From positions 62,001-126,000 of the forward strand of contig CAWJAF010000008.1 in NCBI GenBank assembly GCA_963840785.1: 64,000 nucleotides of DNA. The letters run 5' to 3'. The stretch comes from JALYOK01 sp963840785. Lineage in GTDB: Bacteria; Pseudomonadota; Gammaproteobacteria; Burkholderiales; JALYOK01. The notes beneath the pieces were generated by a model, which did no database searches, had not been told where the DNA came from, and saw nothing but the letters and a program-made list of their open reading frames with translations. The translations under genes were made by a program, and so were the position numbers. How positions within the stretch are numbered: the first letter of the stretch is position 1; every line of letters starts with the position of its first letter. Below, one piece after another: positions 36,097 through 45,516 of this stretch.

Positions 36097-38210
36097 CTAT
36101 TGACGCGTCTTTGGCAAGTAGATGCGAAAGGTTGTGCCTTGTTCGGGGGTGGACTGATACTCGATATCGCCGCGAATCTCTCGAACTAGAGCTTGCACAA
36201 TCGATAGTCCGAGACCGGCGTGATCGCCTTGTTTGGTCGTTACGCCCGGCTGATACATCCGTGCTTTAACCGATTCCGCAATGCCCTGGCCTTTGTCTTG
36301 GATAGCGATTTGCACCGTCGGTTTCCCATCGTTGATGACGTTATCGTTGGTCGAAATAACGATCATGCCACCCTCTGGCATGGCCTCCGCCGCGTTTTTG
36401 ATTAAGTTCATCAGATATTTGCTTTAACCGATCGCGGTCCGCAACAATTGGCTCAATTGCGTGAGATAACTCAGTTCGCAATCGCACATTATGAGTCAGT
36501 AATGCCTGATCCGTTAAACGGGTGAAATCGAAAATTAATGCATTGACATCGACCAGCTCCGGGCGGAAATGGCTTTTCTTCGTTTCCGGTTCGACTAGAT
36601 TTTTCAGTATGGTGCTGACGCGATCGATCTCGTCGTCGATAACCCCAAGATCGCGCTGCGCCGGATCTTGCTCAGACAATTTCAAGCGCAAAATCTTGGT
36701 GTAATTTTTCATGATCGTCAGCGGATTGTTGATCTCATGCACCGCGCGGCGCAGCTCACTAAGCGAGACGTTAAACTTTCCTGGTCGGAAGCCGGTGGTG
36801 CCGGCAAACGCGCCGCGCGCGAATCGAGCGCCAAACCCGGCCTGCGTGACTAACGTCGCGAGCAATTTGATCTGCGGCTCAAGCCGCGCCAGTTGGTCTT
36901 CCGCCATGCCGAGCGCGATGACGCCGATAATATTGTTTTTGCCATTAAGCGGTAAACACAGAATGCCTTCTTGCTCCGGTCAGCCGCGTGAGTTGATCAT
37001 CTACAACGAAATGTTGCGGCGCGCGTTCGGTATCGAAGGTATGCAGTAGTTCATTGCGTAAAGCGGCATCAACGACAATGCTGGTACCGAAAACGAAGGG
37101 AATTGAAATCTGATTGATCACCTCGGTTTGACCCGGCAGCGCCACACCGTTCAACGTATTGTGGACGTACTTTCGTAGCGCAGAAAAATGGGGTAAGCAA
37201 AATCGAACAACACATGCAAGGTTTTGCGGATGGCCGAGTAAATGTCGATCTCGTCTTTGAGGCCGGAGAAATTCGGGCGCATGCGTGAAAGCAATCCGAT
37301 TTCGCGCACTTCCCGTGCCAGCCGAACACGTTTTACTTTTTCGACTGCAGCCGCGTCGCTTGGCGCACGATCTTTTACTAACGAAAGCGAACGTACGTCA
37401 GTCGACGTGGCACGCTGAGCACTTTCCACCGGCGGATTGCAATTCCGACGGCTGCATGCCAAATAGTTTTTCGGCGGCGGGGAACGGCAACGCCGTGGTG
37501 TACTACGCGCCTTCGGCCACGAGATTGGCTAGGTGCGCAATTTTGATAAGCGGCGACGCGCCGGCAATACGATCGGTGTGCTCATCGCGATAACGAATGG
37601 CATCTGCGATAAACGAGGCAACCGGCCAGCGAGAAATCAGGGTCACACCTGCCTCGCGACTCAAATCCTCGTAGGACATGGCCGGCGTGCTAGCTGTTAA
37701 GTCGCTGCGAGAATCGGACAACGCGGCTTCCTCGCCCGTGGGGTAATTTGCCGCTAACGCCAATTTTCCGAGATCGTAAAATAGGCCGGCAAGGTAGGCC
37801 TCATCGCGCGCGGTGTGCCCCACTTGATCGGCAATCGTTCGCGCAAGATAGGCGCGAAAAATCCAGCGCGAAGTATCTTGTGCCAGCAAATTTTCTGCGG
37901 CTTCCGAGGGTTGGTGAAAGACTTGATTGACGGCGGTGCTAAATACCAACGTCTTGAGCGCATCAAAACCCACATCAGCGAGCGCTTGCTCCAGCGAGAG
38001 CAAGCGTCGGGGTGCGCGCGCGTAGGCGGGGTAAGCGATATCCAGCACTTTTGCGCACAAAGCGACATCGTGGCGAACGATTTGCGCAATCTCGTCGAAA
38101 GTGATGCCGTCCTTGGTTAACGAACTCAGCAGACGGAGCAAAATGTCCGGCGCCGAGGGCAAAGGAATAAGGGCAAGCCTTCTTAAAATCTTATTATTGT
38201 CAAGACCCAT
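36097..38210 (-). CDS. HDOD-GAF-histidine kinase hybrid, frameshifted as read
   Basis: About 700 residues when rejoined. The N-terminal HDOD domain (IPLPSAPDILLRLLSSLTKD, YLAGLFYDLGKLALA) is followed by a GAF-like region with IPFVFGTSIVVDAALR. The HisKA H-box is in AVHEINNPLTIMKNYTKIL, and HATPase_c carries NLIKNAAEAMPEGGMIV, DKGQGI and HAGLGLSIVQAL. At least four shifts lie near 37440, 37165, 36975 and 36415. HDOD is usually an output domain, so fusion to a kinase input is notable. Gene spacing to the REC-GGDEF-EAL gene implies one operon. Confidence 0.83.
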
Positions 38211-38305
38211 GCCCGTTTTATAGGTTCTAGGGGTCTGATTGTCAACAGTTTTTACATTGTGAAACAGCGTGTCAAGAAATAGACGTGCTCGATTTTTAGG
38301 TCAAG

Positions 38306-38791
38306 TTAATCGCGAAAATTTTTGAACTGTAAGGGAAATCCAAGGTTAGATTGTCGAATTAATGCGATTGCTTCTTGCAACATATCTTTCTTCGCGCCGG
38401 TCACTCGAACCACTTCACCTTGGATGCTAGCCTGAGTCTTAAGCTTAGAATCTTTGATCAATTTGACGATCTTTTTCGATAGTTCCTGCTCAACACCGAC
38501 TTTGACGGTCACGAGTTGCTTGACCTTGTTGCCGCTGATTTTTTCCGAGTCGCCGACTTCGAGGCATTTAATATCGACGCCACGCTTGACCAATCTACCT
38601 TCCAAAATATCGCGCACTTGGCTGAGCTTAAAATCGTCGTCGGCGAATACCGTAAGTGCGTATTCCTTCTGTTCGACACGCGAATCCGAGCCCTTAAAAT
38701 CAAAGCGCGTTGAGACCTCTTTATTGGTCTGCTCGACAGCGTTCTTTACTTCTTGCTGGTCGACTTCTGAAACGATATCGAAAGAGGGCAT
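38306..38791 (-). CDS. yajQ: YajQ-family cyclic-dinucleotide-binding protein
   Basis: 161 residues, UPF0234: PSFDIVSEVDQQEVKNAVEQ at the N-terminus, then FDFKGSDSRVEQKEYALTVF, and DMLQEAIALIRQSNLGFPLQFKNFRD-like end. Some members bind cyclic di-GMP, which would fit the neighbouring GGDEF-EAL gene, though YajQ is also a common housekeeping gene. Two tandem ferredoxin-like halves are expected. Confidence 0.93.
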   Translation of the reverse strand: MPSFDIVSEVDQQEVKNAVEQTNKEVSTRFDFKGSDSRVEQKEYALTVFADDDFKLSQVRDILEGRLVKRGVDIKCLEVGDSEKISGNKVKQLVTVKVGVEQELSKKIVKLIKDSKLKTQASIQGEVVRVTGAKKDMLQEAIALIRQSNLGFPLQFKNFRD

Positions 38792-38904
38792 GGTTTTGCG
38801 TCGCTTAGTGTTGAACGCCGATTATTGCGGTAAGTGGGCCACAGAGCAAGTCGCAAACTTCCCGAAAAATAGATCGGGATTAGCGAATTCTTGCTCGCCT
38901 TAAG

Positions 38905-38978
38905 CCCCGCGTCACGCTTGGGCTTTGGCGCGGCATGCTCTGCGAGCCAGTATCCATGGGCATTCTGGCGGCACTGCC
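38905..38978 (+). repeat. Dispersed repeat, copy 5
   Basis: CCGCGTCACGCTTGGGC, GGCGCGGCATG and core GCGAGCCAGTATCCATG (38942-38958), then GCATTCTGGCGGCACTGCC. The order matches copy 8 at 45958. It occupies the gap upstream of the PQQ dehydrogenase, where no gene is seen between 38792 and 39167. Confidence 0.75.
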
Positions 38979-39060
38979 AATTAAAATCCCGTCTAGTTAC
39001 ACGCCAATTCTTTTTGCATTCTGCATTCTCAAAGCACTTTTAATTCGTTTTTTATAGCGC

Positions 39061-39066
39061 TACAAT
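39061..39066 (+). promoter_or_regulatory. Possible -10 box upstream of the PQQ dehydrogenase
   Basis: TACAAT follows TTTTTTATAGCGC. No clear -35 is present, only a weak TTTTAA about 17 bases upstream. Tentative. Confidence 0.3.
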
Positions 39067-39167
39067 CTTAACCGGCAGGAGGGGTTCTCAGTTTAATTCC
39101 GGGCGCATGCGGTCGCATGTCCCACTCCTCTACACCGAAAATTCAACTATCCAATGGAGGCTTGAAA

Positions 39168-40985
39168 ATGAAAATATTTCAGCAATCTCTCTTAACCGGG
39201 CTGGGCGCAGTGTTGGCCGGCGGAGCAATCGTTACCGCCGCGCTGGCGGCGGATGTAACAACGGAGCGTTTGGTCAATAGCGAACGTGAACCCGGCAACT
39301 GGCTCAATCACCACGGCAATCTCGAAGCTCATCGTTTTTCGGGGCTCGATCAAATCAACAAATCCAATGTAAAAAATCTGCGCGTTGCCTTTACCTGGGC
39401 GATGGGCGGCACGCAAGGCGGCGGTAAGGAAATCATTACGTTCCCGTTTGCCGGGTTGGAAGGCACGCCAATCGCAGAAGGCGGCTTCCTTTATCTGACC
39501 ACTGGCTGGGGTGAAGTCACTAAGCTCGATACCCGCGGCGGCGTTCCCCGTCAGATCTGGAAATACGATCCGAAGCCGGATCGCGACTATTCCACAACCG
39601 TCGCATGTTGTGGCATTAATAACCGTGGTGCGGTGTTCGCCGGCAACATGATCATCTCTCCGGTGATCGACGGCCGTATCGTCGCGCTAAACAAGACCGA
39701 CGGCACTAAAATTTGGGAAGTGCAAGTTGCCGATCCCGGCCAAGGCGAAGTGATCACCGGTGCGCCGTTGATCGTCAAAGATATGGTCGTCACCGGTATG
39801 GCAGGCGCGGAATTTGGCGTGCGCGGCTGGCTCGAGGCGATGGATCTGAAAACCGGCAAGCGTCGTTGGAGAACTTACACAATTCCTGGTCCAGGCGAAC
39901 CCGGCCACGAAACGTGGAAAGACAAGCACGAAGCCTATAAAACCGGCGGCGGCACGACTTGGGTCACCGGTTCCTACGATCCGGAGTTGAACCTCATCAT
40001 CTGGGGTACGGCGAATCCGGGTCCGGACTGGGACAATGCCTATCGTCCCGGCGACAATCTGTGGACCGACAGCACCATCGCACTTGACGCCGATACCGGC
40101 AAGATCAAGTGGGGCTTTCAACACACGCCGAACGATCCGTACGACTACGACTCCATCGCCGAGAACACCTTCGTTGATACCAATATCAACGGCGCGTTCC
40201 GTCGCGCTACGCTGCATGCGAACCGCAACGGTTTTGCCTACGCGTTGGATCGCAAAACCGGTGAATTTCTGTGGGGTACCCAGTTTGTCGACAAACTGAA
40301 CTGGACGCCGGGTCTGGATGCCAAAGGCAAGCCGGTTTCTTACAACCCGAAAGTGGATGTACAGACGTACGCCGCCGGCACAGCAGCCGCGCGCGGCACG
40401 GCCACTAAAGGCCGCGGCACAGTAGATGGCGTGTTGGAGCCGGGTCACATGGGTGGTAAGAATTGGCCGCCAACGACCTACAGCCCGCAGACCAATATGT
40501 ATTACATCCCGACGATCGAAGGCTGTAACAAAGCATTTGCCGAAGTGACGGTACCCGGCGCACATAAGCCGCGTCAACTGTTCCTCGGCGGCGCGCCGTT
40601 TTCAACCTTTGAAGATCAGACTTGTGGCCGCTTGACGGGTAGCATTACTGCCATCGACGTGCGTACCGGTAAGGTCGTCAAGAAACACAATACGATTCAT
40701 CCTCAACTGGGGGGTTTCCTGACCACCGCGGGCGGATTGCTGTTCGCCGGCTATGCTGAAGGTCAAGTCGTCGCATTGGACGCTGATACGTTGGAAGAAC
40801 TCTGGCGTTTCGAGACCGGCTCCGCGATCAATGCGCCGCCCATGACCTACACCGCTGATGGCAAGCAATACATTGCCATCGAAGTGGGTTTAGGTGGTGC
40901 TTGGCCGCAGTGGTTTGTCAGCGCTACGCCGGAACTGAAGTCGCAAGTTCCGAGCAACGTGCTTTACGTATTCCAGTTGCCGTAA
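39168..40985 (+). CDS. PQQ-dependent alcohol dehydrogenase (methanol/ethanol type), lanthanide-type Asp pair
   Basis: 605 residues from ATG 39168 (GGAGG lies 8 bases upstream). A signal peptide (LLTGLGAVLAGGAIVTAALA) precedes an eight-bladed propeller. Seen: the vicinal disulfide CC at 147-148 of TTVACCGINNRG, the Glu metal ligand E215 in GMAGAEFGVRGWL, the Asn ligand N283 in WGTANPGPDWDN, and catalytic D326 with D328 in TPNDPYDYDS. An Asp two residues after the catalytic Asp is the lanthanide signature of XoxF-type enzymes. No fused heme domain; the electron acceptor is probably the cytochrome c that follows. Substrate unknown; periplasmic. Confidence 0.9.
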   Translation: MKIFQQSLLTGLGAVLAGGAIVTAALAADVTTERLVNSEREPGNWLNHHGNLEAHRFSGLDQINKSNVKNLRVAFTWAMGGTQGGGKEIITFPFAGLEGTPIAEGGFLYLTTGWGEVTKLDTRGGVPRQIWKYDPKPDRDYSTTVACCGINNRGAVFAGNMIISPVIDGRIVALNKTDGTKIWEVQVADPGQGEVITGAPLIVKDMVVTGMAGAEFGVRGWLEAMDLKTGKRRWRTYTIPGPGEPGHETWKDKHEAYKTGGGTTWVTGSYDPELNLIIWGTANPGPDWDNAYRPGDNLWTDSTIALDADTGKIKWGFQHTPNDPYDYDSIAENTFVDTNINGAFRRATLHANRNGFAYALDRKTGEFLWGTQFVDKLNWTPGLDAKGKPVSYNPKVDVQTYAAGTAAARGTATKGRGTVDGVLEPGHMGGKNWPPTTYSPQTNMYYIPTIEGCNKAFAEVTVPGAHKPRQLFLGGAPFSTFEDQTCGRLTGSITAIDVRTGKVVKKHNTIHPQLGGFLTTAGGLLFAGYAEGQVVALDADTLEELWRFETGSAINAPPMTYTADGKQYIAIEVGLGGAWPQWFVSATPELKSQVPSNVLYVFQLP

Positions 40986-41000
40986 AGGCAAGTATGAAAC

Positions 41001-41039
41001 GCGGGCCGGTGCCTGATTGTGCCGGCCCGTGTGGTTTTT
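41001..41039 (+). terminator. Terminator after the PQQ dehydrogenase
   Basis: The stem CGGGCCGG/CCGGCCCG (41002-41009 and 41022-41029) is followed by GTGTGGTTTTTAA. It sits between the dehydrogenase and cytochrome genes, so it may only reduce read-through. Confidence 0.75.
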
Positions 41040-41058
41040 AACTTTTTAAAGATTCATT

Positions 41059-41451
41059 ATGAAAAAGTTCGAAGCAAAAAAAAGTAGGCGTGGCGGCGCG
41101 AAGGCGCTTGCTGTCGCAGTAATTTCGCTGTGGTCTCTTGCACTGCCGAATACGTTCATATTCGCCGAAGAAGGCGATCGGCCGGTCATCAAAGTTCCAC
41201 GAGGCGGCGGGCGAGAATCGTTTACGACCAACTGCGTGCTATGCCATAAATATGACGGTCGCGGCGGCCCCAGTGAAGGTGGTTATGGTGCGGATTTACG
41301 CGTCACCAAGCTCACGCACGAAGAATTAATTGAAGTGATTACCAATGGCCGCGCTGGAAAAGGCATGCCGCCGTTTAAGGGGATCGTTGATGACGAGACT
41401 ATCGAAACGCTGGCTTATTTCATCAAGAAAGACATAAAGCTGACGCAATAA
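41059..41451 (+). CDS. Cytochrome c, small soluble, electron acceptor candidate
   Basis: 130 residues with a signal peptide or anchor (ALAVAVISLWSLALPNTFIFA) and one heme site: CVLCH (residues 59-63), with the distal Met in GMPPF near 103. The domain runs from ESFTTNCVLCH to the DDETIETLAYFIKK helix, a cytochrome cL/c-6 like layout. The gene is 70 bases after the PQQ dehydrogenase, which suggests it carries its electrons. Confidence 0.9.
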   Translation: MKKFEAKKSRRGGAKALAVAVISLWSLALPNTFIFAEEGDRPVIKVPRGGGRESFTTNCVLCHKYDGRGGPSEGGYGADLRVTKLTHEELIEVITNGRAGKGMPPFKGIVDDETIETLAYFIKKDIKLTQ

Positions 41452-41489
41452 TCCATTGCCGAATTTTGGCTCGCGATGATAAGGCCGAT

Positions 41490-41933
41490 TTAGTTACCGG
41501 CCTTTTTTTTCGCCTCGGCAAGTTGTTCGGGCGACATTTTTGCCGCAAGCTTGTCGCGCCAAAGCGGAATGTAATCAACGCCATCAGCGACGCCTTCACT
41601 TAGCCACACGTAGGCCTGCACCAGGTCTTTGTGCGCGCCCCATCCTAGTTGCATATTAACCATCTTGTATAGGCGGTCACCGTTTTTGTCGCCCGACGAT
41701 GCAAGTTTGCGGGCGATGCTATACGCCTCAGTGAAGTTCCCTGTCGTGCGAGCGTTTTCATAGGCATTCCGCCCAGCACCGTACATCGCCATCCGTTCGT
41801 CTTTTTCAGCTTTGCAAACGGCTTCATCGTCGGATGCACATGCCGGTTCGGCGTTAGCAAAACCAATTCCGTTCGTTGCGAACACCAAAGAAAGTGCCAA
41901 CGAAAACACCAGGCCGGTCAATTTGAATTTCAT
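41490..41933 (-). CDS. Secreted Sel1-repeat-like protein
   Basis: 147 residues with a signal peptide (LTGLVFSLALSLVFATNGIGFANA). The tail AYVWLSEGVADGVDYIPLWR then MSPEQLAEAKKKA resembles the last unit of Sel1/TPR-like repeat proteins (AY.WF..AA.G...). A Cys pair near CASDDEAVC follows the cleavage site. Not further recognised. It is tandem with the NTF2-like gene, 12 bases apart. Confidence 0.65.
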   Translation of the reverse strand: MKFKLTGLVFSLALSLVFATNGIGFANAEPACASDDEAVCKAEKDERMAMYGAGRNAYENARTTGNFTEAYSIARKLASSGDKNGDRLYKMVNMQLGWGAHKDLVQAYVWLSEGVADGVDYIPLWRDKLAAKMSPEQLAEAKKKAGN

Positions 41934-41945
41934 TTTAGGTTCTCC

Positions 41946-42434
41946 CTATTTGGTCTCGGCGAGAAATTTTCCTGCCTTGGCCGTATCGTAGTAATAGCTC
42001 ACGGAATCGAATTTTCCGCTCGACGCTAAATCGTAAATAGCGACCATCTCAATTTTCAATGGCGTGCCGGAGGCTTTATGGATTGCCTCCCACACGAACA
42101 AAATCGCAGCGGAACGTCCACTGACGATTATTTTCTTCGTCATATATTTAGCTTGAAAATTCTTGAATTCCCAAGCGAAGTATTCAGAAAACTCTTTCTT
42201 CCCGGTCTGCTCCGATAAAGGGCTGCGCCGCTGCACGTTGTCGGTGAAATATTTCATCATTCCGGACGGGTCGCTCGACTCCATCGCCAAATTATATTCG
42301 TCAATCGACTGAACCAAAATATGCTCCACTTGCATTTCCACCGCGCCCGCGGCAAACGCCGATTGAGCGGGTAGCGCAAAAATAAAAACCAACGCGACGT
42401 AACAAAAGTTGATTCCGCGCCCCAAGCTTTTCAT
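41946..42434 (-). CDS. Secreted NTF2/SnoaL-like protein
   Basis: 162 residues, signal peptide FCYVALVFIFALPAQSAFA. The remainder (IDEYNLAMESSDPSGMMKYF, FSEYFAWEFKNFQAKYM, SVSYYYDTAKA) has the alpha-beta sequence pattern of the NTF2-like superfamily, whose members bind small molecules. No catalytic residues can be assigned. It probably forms an operon with the Sel1-like gene downstream. Confidence 0.6.
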   Translation of the reverse strand: MKSLGRGINFCYVALVFIFALPAQSAFAAGAVEMQVEHILVQSIDEYNLAMESSDPSGMMKYFTDNVQRRSPLSEQTGKKEFSEYFAWEFKNFQAKYMTKKIIVSGRSAAILFVWEAIHKASGTPLKIEMVAIYDLASSGKFDSVSYYYDTAKAGKFLAETK

Positions 42435-42644
42435 TGAATTTCTCCTAATTTTCTAAATTATAAATCCGTTCGGCTAACATTGCGCGATCCCAATTCGCAC
42501 AAAAACCCCACGCTATGTCGAAGGACTTTAACGCACAAAAACAAAATAGGTTGATGATTAAGATTATTCAGCAAGCAACAATGGATCGTCAAGCCGATAA
42601 ATGTTTTGGCAAGTAAGTGACCGCGGCTTGAATATGTTTGAGGC

Positions 42645-42735
42645 GATTCTTCGTGCCATGCCAGCAGCCTTGTGGCGCGTGCCTCCTGGCAATGCATGGC
42701 TGAAGGCCCAGTATTCATGCGCCTCTTCAGCCTGT
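42645..42735 (+). repeat. Dispersed repeat, copy 6
   Basis: Contains TGCCATGCCAGCAGCCTTG, GGCGCGTGCCTCCTGG and the core GGCCCAGTATTCATGCGCC (42705-42723) then TCTTCAGCC. It accounts for much of the 360-base gap upstream of the monooxygenase gene. No gene is supported there. Confidence 0.7.
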
Positions 42736-42793
42736 CTTCCAGTGAATACAAAATCGGTTAATCTTGCACTTTATTTTCGTAACCAAATTAACC

Positions 42794-44056
42794 ATGAAAG
42801 TCGCGATCGCAGGCGCGGGAATTGGCGGGCTGAGTTTAGCCTTGATGTTGTCGCGCCAAAAAATCTCGTGCGAAATTTTTGAATCCTCGGAGGAAATCAA
42901 ACCGCTCGGCGTCGGCATCAATTTGCTGCCCCATGCGATGAAGGAACTTTCCGAACTCGGTATTGAATCGGCGATTGCCGAATCCGCCATCGAAACCTCG
43001 TCGCTCTCATATTTTAACCGCTTCGGCCAGCCGATTTGGCACGAGCCGCGCGGCCTCGCCGCCGGCTATTCGTGGCCGCAATATTCCATTCATCGCGGCG
43101 AGTTGCAAATGCTCTTGCTGCGCGCGGTCGAGCGCGAGATCGGCCTCGATCGAATTCACGTTGGGCATTCGCTGGAATCGTTCACGCAAGATTCCGATCA
43201 AGTCACACTGGCGCTGCGTCGCAGAAGCGATGGCGCGGCAATCAATTCAACCACCGATGTATTGATCGGTGCCGACGGCATCCATTCTTCGCTGCGCCGT
43301 TTGCTTCATCCCGTCGGCGACGAATTGCGTTTTTCCGGCCGCATGTTGTGGCGCGCGACGACCGTCGGCAAGCCGTTTCTCGATGGCCGCAGTATGTTCA
43401 TGGCCGGCCATCAAGATCAAAAATTCGTGTGTTATCCGATCTCAGAGCCGCATCGCAAATCCGGCGAATCGTTACTCAATTGGATTGCAGAATTACGCGT
43501 CGGCAACGAAATGCCGGTCAGCGATTGGAATCGGCGCGTCGACAAATCGGTTTTTGCGACAGCATTTTCCGATTGGAAATGGGATTGGATCGACATCCCG
43601 GCGCTGATCGACGCCACGGATTCCATTTACGAATTTCCGCTCGTCGATCGTGATCCGTTGCCGCGTTGGAGCGTCGGCCGCGTGACTTTACTCGGAGATG
43701 CGGCACATCCGATGTACCCTATCGGCTCCAACGGCAGCGCCCAAGCCATTCTCGATGCACGCTATCTCGCCGATTGCTTGCGCGATATGTCTAATGTCGA
43801 ATTAGCGCTGAAAGAATACGAAGCCGAACGCCTGCCGCGCACCGCCGGCATCGTGCTACGCAATCGCATGAACGGGCCCGAGCAAGTCATGCAAATCGCG
43901 CACGAACGCGCGCCGAACGGCTTCAGCGATATCGATCAAGTCGTCCCATTCGCCGAACGCGAAGCGATTTCAATGCGCTACAAACGCTTGGCGGGATTCG
44001 ATCCGCAGGCATTGCAAGCCGCTGCAAAACGACACGCAGAAAAGGTTTCGACATGA
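42794..44056 (+). CDS. FAD-dependent monooxygenase (aromatic hydroxylase-like)
   Basis: 420 residues from ATG 42794. FAD-binding GAGIGGLSLALMLSRQ near residue 7, the DG motif region VLIGADGIHSSLRRLL near 155, and the late GDAAHPMYPIGSNGSAQAIL motif near 300. These three mark group A flavoprotein monooxygenases such as 3-hydroxybenzoate 6-hydroxylase and FAD-dependent oxidoreductases of the UbiH fold. The substrate is unknown. Its stop overlaps the thioesterase ATG (ATGA), which points to an aromatic or acyl-CoA degradation step. Confidence 0.88.
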   Translation: MKVAIAGAGIGGLSLALMLSRQKISCEIFESSEEIKPLGVGINLLPHAMKELSELGIESAIAESAIETSSLSYFNRFGQPIWHEPRGLAAGYSWPQYSIHRGELQMLLLRAVEREIGLDRIHVGHSLESFTQDSDQVTLALRRRSDGAAINSTTDVLIGADGIHSSLRRLLHPVGDELRFSGRMLWRATTVGKPFLDGRSMFMAGHQDQKFVCYPISEPHRKSGESLLNWIAELRVGNEMPVSDWNRRVDKSVFATAFSDWKWDWIDIPALIDATDSIYEFPLVDRDPLPRWSVGRVTLLGDAAHPMYPIGSNGSAQAILDARYLADCLRDMSNVELALKEYEAERLPRTAGIVLRNRMNGPEQVMQIAHERAPNGFSDIDQVVPFAEREAISMRYKRLAGFDPQALQAAAKRHAEKVST

Positions 44057-44475
44057 GTATTTGGACAAAACACCCCGACATCGGTGACATGCAACGCATC
44101 CACCTCAACACGGCGGTCGATCGCTTCGGCATCGAGTTTGTCGATGTCGGCGACGATTGGATTTCCGCGCGCATGCCGGTCGACGCGCGCACCGTGCAGC
44201 CAATGGGCATTTTGCACGGTGGCGCGTCAGTCGTGCTCGCCGAAACCATCGGCAGTTGCGCGGCGAGTTACTGCATCGACATGGAGAAGAATTATTGTGT
44301 GGGCCTGGACATCAACGCCAACCACATTCGCGCCGCGCGCAGCGGCTGGGTGCTCGGCGTCGCGAGGCCATTGCATGTCGGCAAATCCACGCAGGTGTGG
44401 GAAATTCGAATCACCGATACCAACGAAAAATTGGTTTGTATCGCGCGGTTAACGATGGCGGTGCTGGCGCGCTGA
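44053..44475 (+). CDS. PaaI/MenI-type hotdog thioesterase
   Basis: 140 residues. The hotdog core is clear: MGILHGGASVVLAETIGSCA near residue 55-75, containing the active Glu, then GLDINANHIRAARSGWVLG and VWEIRITDTNEKLVCIARLT. The motif and length fit the hydroxyphenylacetyl-CoA / DHNA-CoA thioesterase group. It is translationally coupled to the monooxygenase. Confidence 0.9.
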   Translation: MSIWTKHPDIGDMQRIHLNTAVDRFGIEFVDVGDDWISARMPVDARTVQPMGILHGGASVVLAETIGSCAASYCIDMEKNYCVGLDINANHIRAARSGWVLGVARPLHVGKSTQVWEIRITDTNEKLVCIARLTMAVLAR

Positions 44476-44493
44476 GAAAATTTCTCGCCTAAC

Positions 44494-44533
44494 GATGCCT
44501 GAAGAGGCAGTAGCAGAGCGGTTCTTCAAGCAG
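44494..44533 (+). repeat. Dispersed repeat, copy 7 (short)
   Basis: GATGCCTGAAGAGGCAGTAG then CAGAGCGGTTCTTCAAGCA. It lies just after the thioesterase stop and between convergent genes. Its GGCAGTA and TTCTTCAAG parts match copies 1 and 8. Confidence 0.6.
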
Positions 44534-44561
44534 CTTTCATTTTATTTCAAGCAAATTAAAA

Positions 44562-45356
44562 CTACATAATCTGATTCACCGTCCCGCCGTCGACCCGCAT
44601 CGCCGCGCCGGTGGTCGCCGAAGCGAGTGGACTGCATAAATACACAGCGAGATTGGCCACTTCTTCCGCCGAAGCAAAACGTTTCAACAACGAAGTCGGG
44701 CGAAAGTTTGTGAAAAAGTCTTTCTCGAATTCCGCGTCGGTCATGCCCACTGCTTTGGCGCGTTCGGATCGCGAGCGCGCGGAATTTTCCGTGGTGGTCG
44801 GGCCGGGCAGCAAAGCATTCACCGTCACGCCGGTACCGGCAAGTTCCATCGCCAAGCCGCGCGAGACCGTGAGTTGCGCGGCTTTGGTCATCCCGTAGTG
44901 AATCATTTCTTTTGGAATCATCAAGCCCGATTCGCTCGAAACAAAAATCACCCGCCCCCACCCGCGCTGCGCCATCGCGCCCGCATAGTGACGCGCGAAA
45001 CGCACACCGCTCATCACGTTCACATCGAACAAGCGCAGCCAATCGGCATCGGGAATTTCGAAGAATGGCTTGCGCTCGTAAATGCCGAGATTGTTCACCA
45101 AAATGTCTACGTCTTTGAAACGCGCGAAAACCTGTTCGGCGCCTGCTGCCGTCGTGCAATCTGCTGCGACACCGTCGGCTTTGACTTCGGGAAATTGTTT
45201 GCGCAATCGTGCAAGCGCGCCATCAACCGCCACTTGCGTGCGGCCGGTTATGATGACGTTTGCGCCTTCGGCAGCGAGACCTTTCGCGATGGCGAAGCCA
45301 ATGCCGCTAGTTGAGCCGGTGATTAGTGCGCTGCGGTTTTTGAGTTGCATGTCCAT
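44562..45356 (-). CDS. SDR-family oxidoreductase
   Basis: Short-chain dehydrogenase/reductase, 264 residues. Cofactor site GSTSGIGFAIAKGLAAEGAN near residue 14, NNLGIYE near 90, catalytic Ser in FVSSESGLMIPK, and YxxxK in HYGMTKAAQL. The late PGPTTTENSARSR and C-terminal VDGGTVNQIM are family standards. It may use NAD(H). Substrate unknown. It is convergent with the thioesterase gene; a role in the same pathway is only suggestive. Confidence 0.9.
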   Translation of the reverse strand: MDMQLKNRSALITGSTSGIGFAIAKGLAAEGANVIITGRTQVAVDGALARLRKQFPEVKADGVAADCTTAAGAEQVFARFKDVDILVNNLGIYERKPFFEIPDADWLRLFDVNVMSGVRFARHYAGAMAQRGWGRVIFVSSESGLMIPKEMIHYGMTKAAQLTVSRGLAMELAGTGVTVNALLPGPTTTENSARSRSERAKAVGMTDAEFEKDFFTNFRPTSLLKRFASAEEVANLAVYLCSPLASATTGAAMRVDGGTVNQIM

Positions 45357-45427
45357 CGGGGGCGTTCCTTGGTTTCGGTTGGACCAGTGTTCGGTAGCTT
45401 AACTCATGCCAGGGGAAGTTTAGTGGA

Positions 45428-45516
45428 AGGCCGGATAGTAGGGAAAAGCGATAGCGCATTCCGCCGTATGCCGCATAACGCGGATAACGGCTTCGCCTCA
45501 TCCGCCTTACGGCCTG
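45428..45516 (+). repeat. Inverted repeat, GCGGATAACGGCTTCGCC family
   Basis: AAGCGATAGCGCATTCCGCC and GCGGATAACGGCTTCGCCTC then ATCCGCCTTACGGCC, a variant of the GCGTTATCCGCC palindromes found in enteric and other proteobacteria. It overlaps the last codons of the next ORF (45507). Confidence 0.75.

Noticed and set aside
39687..40577. A 296-codon open frame opposite the PQQ dehydrogenase
   Set aside because: It is antisense to a clear conserved gene, and its translation resembles no family; a codon-bias shadow.
44542..45159. A 205-codon minus-strand frame overlapping the SDR
   Set aside because: It is another frame of the same SDR sequence, rich in Arg, not a separate gene.
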